64,000 bases of DNA from the NCBI GenBank assembly GCA_023935145.1, contig CM043699.1:112511036-112575035 (forward strand), written 5' to 3'. Below are positions 37,601 through 49,600 of the stretch, one piece after another. Made by a program: the position numbers and the translations under genes. Within the stretch, counting starts at the first letter, position 1. Each line of letters begins with the position of its first letter. A model generated the notes under the pieces. The model was not told the DNA's origin and made no database searches. It saw only the letters and a program-made list of their open reading frames with translations. The stretch is from Bretschneidera sinensis. Lineage: Eukaryota > Streptophyta > Magnoliopsida > Brassicales > Akaniaceae.

Positions 37601-40600
37601 TGGCAAAAAAGCTAAAAAGAGCGAAGGAAGAAGTGCAAAGATGGAATAAAGAAGTCTTTGGTGATTTCAACTCTATTATTAATGCTATATTGGGGAAAAT
37701 TAGTGGGCTTGATGAGAAAAAGGTTAGAGAAGGTCTTTTGAGGAGTGATATGGATAAAAGAGTGGAAGCTAAGGAGTTGGTGAAGCTCATTTCTATGGAG
37801 GAAACTTCTTGGAGGCAAAGATCTAGGGGCTTGTGGCTTCGAGAGGGTGATAAAAATACTAAGCATTTCCATCGAATGGTCAATGCTCATAGAAGATACA
37901 ATTTTGTTAACTCCATTGAAGTTGACGGGTATGTGTTTGAAGAGAAGGCGAGCATAAAGGGGGCAATTAGTGGAAGGAATCATGGGGTAGTCGATCGAAT
38001 TTGGATGGAATTTATTTTTCTAAAATCGATGAGGAAGATGTGGGTTGGCTTAAACGTTCTTTTACTAATGAAGAAATTGTTTTTGCTCTTCGGGCTTGTG
38101 ATGGAGATAAAGCCTCGGGTCGTAATGGTTTTACTATGTCTTTTCTAGCTCAAAATTGGGATATGTTAAAAGGGGGCATTGTTCTGTTTGAGGAGTTCTA
38201 TAATTCATGGGACTTTGTGAGTAGTCTAAATGTCTCTTTCGTCACCCTTATCATGAAGAAGGTGGGAGCATCTAATATTAAAGATTTTAGACTTATTAGT
38301 CTGGTGGGATGCATCTATAAGCTCTTATCGAAGGTGATTACTTTTAGATTGAAAGAAATGATGCAAAAAGTGTGAGCCCTCAACAGAATGCCTCTATAGA
38401 AGGAAGGTAAATCTTGGATGTTGTTTTGATAGCCAATGAAACGGTGGATGATCATCTTAAGAATAGAGGGAGAGGGGTGATTTGTAAACTTGATATGGAA
38501 AAAGGTGTATGATCATTTTTGTTGGGGATTTGTTATTTCCCTACTGAAAAGAATGGGCTTCGGGGATAAATGGTGCAATTTTAAGTGTATTTCCTCTATT
38601 TCCTTGTCCATTTTGGTTAATAGTTGTCCTGTCGAATTTTTTAGGACATCGAGAGGTCTTAGGCAAGGAGATCCTTTATCTTCATTCTTATTTACATTGG
38701 TGATGGAGGCTTTCAATAAGATGTTAGCTAAAGCGGTGGAGAGGGAATTGTTGAGTGACTTCAAAGTAGGTAGTAATGGTGGTAGTGTGAATCTTTCTTA
38801 TCTTCTTTTTGTCGATGACACAATTGTATTTTATGGGGCAAAGGCCACTCAAATATTACACCTTAGATGTATCATTCTTTATTTCAAGGTAGTGTTGGGA
38901 CTTAAAGTCAATATTGATAAAAGTGACTTAATTCCTCTTGGTGAAGTTGATAATGGTCGATTCCTTGCTGGTTTGTTTGGATGCTAAATGGGATCTCTTC
39001 CTATATCTTATCTTGGCCTTCCTTTGGGAGCAAAGTTTAAGATAAAGTGTATATGGTACCTGATTGTGGAGAAGTTTGAGAAACGTTTATTCGGATGGAA
39101 GAATCATTACCTTTCAAAAAGGGGTAGACTTACTCTTATAAAGATCATTTTCTCTAATCTTCCCATGTATTATGTCTCTCTTCCCTATGCATAGCTCGGT
39201 GGCTAATAGATTGGAGAGTATTCAAAGAAGATTCATTTGGGGCAACACGACGAAGGAATTTAAGTACCATTTGGTTAATTGGGGTGTGGTTAAGCAATCG
39301 TTGGAAAGAGGAGGGCTTGGTATTAAATTGTTAGCTTTATTCAAAAAGGCTCTTCTTGGTAAATGACTTTGGAGATTTCTTATTGAGAGACCATTTGTGG
39401 AGGAAAGTGGTGGAGGCAAAGTTTGGGATGGAGCATGATGGGTGGATGTCAATGGAAGTCTGGGGTTTCTATGGAGTTGGGGTTTGGAAATGGATTTGGA
39501 AAGGATGGGAAGAGATGGGATGATTTGAGGCCTCTAGTGGAGGTGTCGGTGGGTAATGGAGCTAGAACTCGTCTTTGGTATGACATTGTGGTAACACCCC
39601 TCTCAAAGACGAATTTCCTAGTATCTTTAATATTGTGAGAGATAAAGAAGTAAGTGTTTATTCTTGTTACTCCGTGACTAATGATGGGGTCTCTTGGAAT
39701 GTTTCTTTTACTCGTAATGTTCATGATTGTGAAGTAGAGGAGATGGCGATGTTCTTAGAATCTTTATATAATTCTAGAATTGAGAGGGTAAGAGGATGTG
39801 ATGAGATGGAGGCCTTGTCCAATCAAAGGGTTTAAGGTGAAAGATTTTTATAAAATCCTATTTGATAAAGCCTTTTTAAATGGTAACCCTAATTTTCGCT
39901 TGAAAGCAATTTGGTGCTCAAGAACTCTGAAGAAAGTAATTTTTTTGTGTGGGAAGCTTTGTGGGAGAAAATTCTTACTATTGATAATTTACAAAGGAGG
40001 GGGAAAGTGATTGTAAATAGGTGTTTCATTTGCAAGTAGTGTGTCGAGTCTGTCTATATCATCTCTTGGTGGAATGGTCTTTAGCTAGTAGTTTTTGGGA
40101 GACGAGTTATAGGATTGTGGGAATCTCTTGGGTGATTGCGGGTTCTGTGTTGAATGAGATTCGGGTTTGGAGTGGCTTGATAGCTTCCAAGAAGGGCAAG
40201 AAAGCATTACTTTTGATTCCACATTCTATTTTTTGGCTTGTGTGGAGTAGAAAAGAATCGGAGGGCATTTGATGGTGTGGAGAAACCTATTGGGGTTATT
40301 AGAGATAGTTGGTTTAACACTCTCACTTTTTGGTTTAGAGTGAATTTCTTTGTAAATAATGAGGATTTACTAGATTTTGTGGATTTCCTTTCTTTCATTG
40401 TAATCAGCCTTTGGCTTTGTGTTGCACCTTCTTGGTGCTTTTTTAATAATTTTTTTTAACTTATAAAAAATAATAATCAAATTAAATTCAAGAGTCTCAT
40501 GCAATGATCTCATAAGTTCTATTTAAGGAAGATAAGTTGCAAAATCAATTAAAAGAATTATCTTAATCTAATTGAAAATTAGAATGAGTGATACTATTAT

Positions 40601-43600
40601 AGCCTATGTTGCTCGGACTCGGCTATGTGTTCGAGCTTTTCTAAGTGTTAGACTCGTCTATTTTTTGTAAGGTTTGTAATTTTTCTTTGATTTGGAGTGT
40701 CCAAGAGAAGAGTCCATATTTGGTAAGGTATGGTAAAATGAAGAGTGGAAGCAACAATGGTTATAGCAACATGAATCGTGATGTAAACATTACCATGCTA
40801 CAGTATTGGTAAACAGTACCACCATTGCAACATTTTTTTCCTGAAAAAAACAATTGGTCCTATGATGGGGCTTCTTACATGATTTCATTTGTGAGCATAA
40901 TTCAAGACATCAAATCAATGTGAAACATAGAGAGTTCAAGAGAAAAAAGAACGTGAAAAGGAGAGGAAGATAGAAGAAACTGTGCACACTATGCCTTCAA
41001 AAGATAGAAGTTTCTATTAATTAAACCTCCCTGCTTCCTCTCTCCGTTTTTCTTGTTAGTGTTGTGATTAATAAGTAAAAAGTATATTAAAAACATCAAA
41101 GGCTTTTTTTTATTGTCATCGTCAATAAAAACAGAAAGTATTGCTGCTTTTCGTGACAGATTTTGTTATGATATTTGAGATATTAGTGACTCAATCTTTT
41201 GTTGTTCATGTAGATATTGGATGATGACTATTCTAAGCTCGCCTTTTTATGCACTGATCGTTCTGTTTATCTACATGCAAAATATGGGAAACACTACAGT
41301 TTGCGAATTCCAAGGTTTCCTCTTGGTACCATGTGAACTATAATTTCATGCATCATATTTGTGTGTGTTTTATTGTACTTGAAGTGGGTAGTTGAATTCG
41401 AGTAATTGGTTTCACTTCCATTTCTTATCATTGTTAGACTTTGAGTTTATTATTGCAACATGATTTCATAGCATGCGAGAAGAAGTGCCTAGCCGTTTTA
41501 GCCAAACCTTGGATGTGACTGCAAAGAAATAAGGTAAAAATCCAAAAGAAAAAACCCTTAGAGATGCAAAACTTGATGTGGTTAAAAGGTAATCATGTCT
41601 TAAAGGTCTCATACACATTGAAGTTACTAAAAAAATTGCTCTTTTGTGCAGATAAATTATCATTTTAACGTAGAAGTCACTCTTCCTTAATTGTTGTTCC
41701 TTTGCGGGCACATGAGGAATCAGTGATTATTTTCTTAGCTTTTCCCTTTGTTTCTGATTTGGAACATCTTCTTAAGATTTTCTTGTGGACATCTGCCTCT
41801 TGTTATCGGGGTTTATTTGCTCCTATATATAATAGACTTAGCCTTTCTCAAAATTTTGATTGGGAACATATTAAGGATCATTGTGCCCACTCGCATGATA
41901 GTGCCTTGTGTTACCACAGAAGAAGGAAATTCATTACTGATACGATTGTATGTCAGCACCAATCTTTTTGCTCTAATTATGTACAAAAATTGTTTGGAGT
42001 AGAATAAGGTCCTTTTGTGTATAATATTTGCTTTAAGACACCGTGGTGCTTAATTTTTCTCCTCTGGTATGTTTGAGTATTATGTGAGACAAAGCTGCAG
42101 TTAGTGATATACATGCATTCTTCTGTGTTTGACCTTGACTAACAACTGACTTTTGTTTGTTGAAATTATGAGCTTATGTTGATATTTGCATCTGTATGTA
42201 TTTAACAGGATGGGAAGGGATCTTGCATATGATAACTGGTCATGTGACTTGCTTTGTGCTGCTTCATCTCCAGATCTATACAGAATTAATTTAGAACAGG
42301 TAGAGCATTGAAATGGTTTTCTCTATAAAAAAATTGAAAAAAAAAACTTTATAATGGTTTTTAATATGTCGTAGAGTATTTTATTACCTCTTTCTGTGCT
42401 TCTGTTATGTTTGATGAGAACCGTGTTCATCTTCTTAAAATTTTCAACAGAAAAGCAACTTGATTTTTGTGTTAAGCAGTTCAATATTCCAGCAAGAAAA
42501 AGAGAGATGAGAACAGGAATCATCCATTTCTCAGCCCACTACTACTTTTCTGTTGTAGGGATTTTATGGTTTTGTTATGTTGCTGTTTCTACTGCTGATA
42601 ATTATATGAATCATTGTATGAGTCAAAATTTTGTTTGTCATGACCTGATTCCAATATTTGTCTTCTCTTCTTCATAAATTTAAGATGAGGCATCTGATGT
42701 TCCTCCGTTTTTGTATCTGTATGAAATTTATGGTCATTTTTTGTTTCCCTAATCTGTTAGATGTTTGTTTGAATATTTGATCTCTGATTTTCACCTATTT
42801 CAATCAAATACTTTGAACTGGGTTCTCATTTTCACCATTATACTTCTTTTTCCTTGCTTATGTCAGTGCTAGAATTTTAATATTTGTTATGTTGAATTTG
42901 TAAGGGTTCTGAAGAACCATCTAGGTTATCATGAATGGATTTGTAAAACCTACTTTGGGTCTGTGGATGATGACTGATTTCTTTCTGCGCAGGGACGATT
43001 TCTCTCCTCTCTTAACACCCAATCCCTAGCGCTAAATGTTGTCTCTCGAAGGTTGGTCAATCTGATTATTCTTGTTTGTTTGATCAGAAAAGTATGCCCA
43101 TTATAATAGTCTATTACTTATGCTTCTATAGAAAAAATAGTCTATCACTTTTGCTTATACATGATTGAGGTTTTGCATTACAATTTCAGCAAATTTCATG
43201 GGCTAGTTGGTTGTGGTGGTGAGGATGGTGCTGTTGAATGTTTTGACGTGAGAATGAGATCTTCAGCTGGTAGGATTAATGCTGTTGCTTCTGCTGGTGA
43301 TACTGACCCGGTAACTCTCCTGCTTCTTGATCCTTGGATGTGTAGCGTCTTTAATTCAGATTCTTATTCATAACAATAGTGGCCGGGCTTCTGGTGTTTC
43401 TCTCTCTCTCTCTCTCTCATCTTGTGAATGTTCTCTTGGAAATACATTCCTCAAGAACCTTGCATGGGGCTTAATAGTTTTGCATAGTTTTGATGATGAT
43501 TACTGCATCCTTGGTTCAAAAATGGTTTAAGATGTTTTCCTCTTTTTGAACTGTTCTTGATCACTTGTGGGGGATAACATGGGTGATTTGTGGCAGTTGT

Positions 43601-46600
43601 TCATTTTTTTTGAGCTGGAACCTTTTCTGACGTGTGTGTGTGTGTGTTTTACCAATAAAAAAAAGTTATTCTTGTTATGTTTTTTGGAAGATAAAGTTAC
43701 AAGAAAATATATGTTCTGCTGTGACTTGTCGCAACAAGAGATCCATGGGGGTTTTCTTTAGGTACTCTGTTGACAATAACATGCCTATCTACTTATCAAA
43801 AAAGACAATAACATGCCTATCCTTATTTTATCCTGAAAATGCTCTCTTATTACACCTGCTGGACTTGTAGGAGGTCACTGCAATAGAATTTGATGATAAT
43901 GGTGGTTTCCTCATGGCTGTTGGAAGTAGTGCAGGAAAGGTATGATGCTTTTTCAGCGATGTGAAACGTCTTCATGATTGCACTATATTGTTCATTTTGT
44001 TGATTTTCATAATATATCTTGCAACTCTTAGCTGTTTAGTCTTCAATACTATGATACCTTATCAAAAATATATATTCTTCAATGCAATACCTTATCAGAA
44101 AAAATATATATTCTTCAATATGATACATTTTCTAAACTAGCATTATGAACAAAAGTCAGGTGCATTCTCGATTCAAGGAGCCAGCATGCAATGATTATAG
44201 TAATTGCAAGCTTTGGCGTCTGCATGTTCATCGGGAAGAGTTGAAAATTTTCTATATTAATTTTGCGTAAGTCTAACCAATATAAATGGGAAGGCTAGAA
44301 AGAGTGCCTTGCCATTTATATTGGTTAGACTTACACAAAATTAATATAGAAAATTTTCCTATTTCCTATCCTTAGCTTGGTGGCTAATCGTTTGGAGAAT
44401 ATCCAAAGAAGGTTCATTTGGGGCAATACGGGGGAGGAATATAAATATCACTTGGTAAGGTGGGGTGTGGTTAAGCAAGCCATAGAAAAAGGGGGCTTGG
44501 TCTTAAATCTCTCGCTTTATTTAATAAAGCTCTATTTGGAAAATGGTTATGGAGATTTATTGAAGAGAGGGATCATCTCTGGAGGAGAGTGGTGGAAGCT
44601 AAGTTTGGGATGGATCCTAGCGGATGGATGTCTAAGAAGCCTAGGGGGCCTACTGTGTGGGGTGTGGAAATGGATTATGCAGGGATGGGAGGATTTCCTC
44701 CCTTGTGTTTCAGTGATGGTTGGAAATGGGGGAAGAACTAGGCTTTGGCATGACACATGGTTTGGGAATACCCCTTTAAAAGATCAATTTTCGAATAACT
44801 ATGATATTGTGAGAGACAAAGTATCTTTGACTAATGATGGACTTGCTTGGAATGTGCCCTTTATCCGTAATGTCCATGATTGGGAGGTAGAGATGGTCCA
44901 AAGTTTCTTGGACTTTATATAGTGCTAGGTTGGATGCGAATTGGGAGGGTGTGGCTAGTTGGAGCCTAGCCCGGACAAAGATTTTGCGGTGAAGTCTTTT
45001 TACAAGTTTCTTATTGATGAGACTCCCTCGGAAGGTTCTTTTAATTTTCCTTGGAAATCCGATTGGTGCTCTTGTGCCCCCAAGAAAGTTTTTTTTTTTT
45101 TTTTGCGTGGGAGGCTTCTTGGGAGAAAATTCTTACTATTGACAACTTTCAAAAAAGGGGAAGGTGATTGTTAATAGATATTACATTTGTAAAGGTTGTG
45201 CCGAGTCCGTGTTTCATCTTTTGGTGGAGTGTTCATTGGCTAAAAGTATGTGGGAGCTGGCATATAAGATCTTGTGTGTTTCTTGGGTGGTTGCCGGCTC
45301 CGTGAAAGATGAAGTGTGGGCTTGGAGTGGTTTGAGGGCTTCTAAGGAGACCAAAAAGGTCTACATGTTAATTCCACTCTCTATTTTTTGGATAGTGTGG
45401 AATGAAAAGAATCATAGGGCTTTTGATGGCATAGAGAGGCCTATTGAAGTTATTAGAGATAGATGGTTCAACACTTTTAATTTTTGGTTTAAAGGAAGTT
45501 TTTTTGTAAATGATTTTGATCTCCTAGATTTTGTGGATTTCCTTCCTTGTAATTAGCATTTGCTTTGAGTTGCACCATTTTGGTGCCTTTTAATACAATT
45601 TTACTTTTAAAAAAAAAACCAATAAATGATTGAATGAATGATTAAGTGAATGCTATAAACAAATAAATAAGGTATTATGATCTGGAAGGTTGTAATATAT
45701 GAAACACCTTTTGGAGCAGCAACACAAACACAGAATAGAACTCAATGCTAATGAAGGCATCACGTCAAGTTGACAATTTCATTGTTAGAGGAGTCATAAA
45801 CTTGTAACCACTGGTTTGCAAGGTAAAATGTTCTGCTCTGTATGAAATGGTATTCACTGAACACCTTTTTATTGTTATCTGGAGCAAGGCAAAGTATGAA
45901 AACGATGTGAACTAGATAATCTAAGCAGAGATTAAAGAATAATGGAATCAAATTTTAGGCTTTTAATTTCTCACACTGTTAACTTGGTTTGATAGTGGAG
46001 GATATAAGCTGTATGTCAATTGATAAACTGAATTCTATTGCTTATGAGAGCTGGTATGTTTCCTCCTTGGCGTTTAGTTTAATGAAGATGAGGCGACCAA
46101 AAGCACATAAATTGGATGGTTTGGCATCTTACTTTGTAAAATTTATGCTAATCTGACCTCTGACTTCTGCCCCCGCCTGGGGGTGTTTTTGTTCCTTAGG
46201 CTTGCTTTGTAAAATTTTTGATGAGAAGTCTTGAAAGAAAATAAATGAATCAAATAACACTCCAAAGGTGCAACAAGAATTGAATAAAATCTGATTAAAA
46301 AATAAGGTTGGATGGGTGTGGTAGCAGCAATATTGATGATAGAGTTCAGCTTGTGGTTTTCATTACTTGTATATCTGATAATATACATACTTTTGCATCA
46401 ATGCAATTTTGAATAAGTACAATCTTGATCTTGTACATTTGCAGGTGTTGATATATGACCTGCGTTCCTCATATCCCATACGAGTTAAGGATCACATGTG
46501 AGTATTGATGCTCTCTCTCTGATTACAAGTCCGACCTGAGGGATCACACTGGAATAGGGTCATATAAATTGTCATTATAAAGTATTCAAGAGTATCTAAA

Positions 46601-49600
46601 TGCATGCTTTTTACAGGTCTCTATGTTGTTGAATTCCATTTAGGAAAGGAATAGGCACATCTGGCCTGCTTTTTTCATATATCTTACTCTTTTTTTGTTA
46701 AATAAACACATTTCTTTTTATTTGGGAGCCATCAGTCCCTTTGGCCTGCTATTAATTGAGAAATGTGTTTGATTGTTCATCTTTTCTATGGGGTGTGTGT
46801 ATTATGAGACATCATTTTGGGTAATTCAAATAGAAGCAATATGATGTCCCTCAGGCTCGAATGAGATGATAGATAGATTAAATATTCTGACACTTGACCT
46901 TTTTTTAATATTCCATATGCCCACCTGGTAGATTTATATTCTTGGGATATGATTCATTTTGAAGATGACTTCTTGGTAAAATTGGGGACATAGAAGATTC
47001 AAAAATCTTGTGCTAATGGTTGTGGAAGTTTAAGTCTCTCTCACATTTTCTTTGCTTATGACTTATTGCTTCTTAAAACACATCATTGTTGTACAGGTAT
47101 GGCAGTCCAATACTAGATATTAAGTGGCAGCGTACTCTTAATTCTGAACGACCAAAGTTGATAACTACTGATAACCATATTGTTAGAATATGGGACCCTG
47201 AGACGGTAAGTGTTTAGATGCATACATTTACATATACATATATTTCTCAGGAGAACATTTTATCAAACTCCTTAATATTTGAAAGTTTTTGTTTCTTTAT
47301 GCTCTGTCGAAGTTGGTGACATTCTTTATTGACAAAACTTGAAATCTGTGCAATGTTATATACCTATACACACGGTATCATGTTACATTACTATTTGTCT
47401 TTTGTTTTGGGGAGGGGAGAGGTTCTTAATGTTACTATATATGAATTTTATGGATTCAAAATGATAATACTTGAACAAAAAGAGAACTGAAATGTGGTTT
47501 TAATTCGTTCAACCAAGAGTTCCTTAGATATAACATTCTGTTATAATTAATAACTTTTATCTGTGTTATGTTAATGAACTTGATCAACTGTATTTCAATA
47601 CATACTTATCAAACAAAAAACTGTAGTTCAATACCTATATGAATTTACAGTAGACTAATTTTTGTGGCCTGGATCCCCTTCAGGATCAATGCATAGTTGT
47701 CTGGCACCATGATATGCACCAATATATATGCACTCACGCGTGCGCACACACCTTTTTCTAATAGTGTTATGGTGTCTTCCTCAACAGTTGTATACTTGTA
47801 TCATATTCTTGGCTTTTATCTTTCCATTGTTTCCAGGGAGAAGGCATGACCAGCATTGAGCCAACACATGGAACAATAAATGATATATGTGTGTTCAGAG
47901 ACAGTGGGTTGATGTTCCTGGCTTTGGACTGCAGCCAGATACCATCTTACTTCATACCTGCTCTGGGACCTGCTCCCAAGTGGTGTTCTTCTCTGGAAAG
48001 TCTAACGGTATGTTTATTGGATGTAATAAAATGTGATTCCTTTCCTGCCTTAGGTGCATTGTATTTGAATTGAGCTAGATTTTGGTGGCTTTTTGTCTCT
48101 TTTTTCACAGGAAGAGCTGGAGGAGAGTGGACAAACGACCATATACGATGATTTCAAATTTTTGACAAAAGAAGATCTTAAGAAGTTGAATTTGACAAAT
48201 CTGATTGGCACAAATCTTCTGAGGGCCTACATGCATGGCTTCTTCATTGATTATCGATTATATAAAAAGGTGAGGCTGCCTTGTTTTACATGCTTATTTT
48301 AAGTATAGCCGTTTACAGGTGTGCAACAATGTTGCTTAAAGATGTGTAGACTGTAGCCTGTGCAACAATGTTAAGTAATTTTTATTTCTTCATTAATGCC
48401 AGCATGCTTCTTAATGGTAAGAACTAATGGTTTGCTTGTTGAATGTCTGTATACTAAAAGTTTGCATGCTAAATGTCAATATTTTTTACCTCTCTGGACC
48501 AAACAGAATGGTGGATTTTCTTTGATGATGTTTTCTAACAGATATCATTTTGCAGGCAATGGCATTGGCAGATCCTTTTGCATATGAAGCTTACATAGAA
48601 CGACGGAAACAAGAGAAACTGGAAGCTGAACGTGGCAATCGAATTACGGTTAATATTTTTGTCTTGCAAATGAGTGATTTTTCTTAAATTATATTTGTCT
48701 TGCAAATGAGTGATTTTTCTTAAATTTTCTTGAATTATGTTGTCTACTGACTTAGATAGTAGATTCATATTATGTGTATTATTCATTATCTTTGCATTCT
48801 TTTGTTATGTGGTATGACATTTGCCATGTTTCTTAAAAGAATGCATTTGGTCAAACGGGATGGCTATCATTAGCTGGTTTACTGCGAGGATTTAGATTTT
48901 GAGGAGATTTTGAAGCTTCCATTATTGTTGGACTTAAAACATCACATCTTATTATTTTTCTCAAGTGAAATGTGAAATTTTTTGGTTTAAGTGCTTTGTC
49001 TGCTATGTAAGAGGAAAATTATTTTCGTACTAAAGGGCAGTTATGAAGTCTGCAATTTGTTTGTCATTTTCTTTATTTGTTGGCTTTTGAATGAATGGCA
49101 TACATGGCTGATCTTTAGGGTCTTCTCCTGTCGGCAGGCCTTTGTTTTTAGGTTGCATCCCATTGGTGCTTTTTATATACAATTTGTACTTATAAAAAAA
49201 TGGCTGATCTTTAGGGGCAATTTTTTTTGTAAATAAGGAATACCTCTTAAAAGTTTATTGAGTTTCTTTCTAGTATATAATTTTGTACTTCGGTTGCACC
49301 TCCTTGGTGCATTTCTTTTATACTCTTTTAGTTATAGAAAAAATACTGTATAAAGAATTTTGTGTTTCCAGGTTTCTTGCTACTGCGATGCTTTGTTTGA
49401 TTAGTAAAGAAGATTTCGTAAGAAATAGAAATAGAAATATGGTCTCTTAAATATATGTATTTTTTCCTTTCTTGTTCTTGCAGATAAAGAGGAAGTTACC
49501 GAAGGTTAACCGTGGTCTTGCAGCCCGCATCCTCGAAAATGAGGAAGCCGAAAATGAAAAGAAGGATGCTGAAGAAAATGAAACTAAGAAAACATCCAAG

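Noticed and set aside
40600..40720. TGTTGCTCGGACTCGG stretch resembling a common plant MITE end
   Set aside because: Only one end is recognisable and no inverted partner was found nearby.
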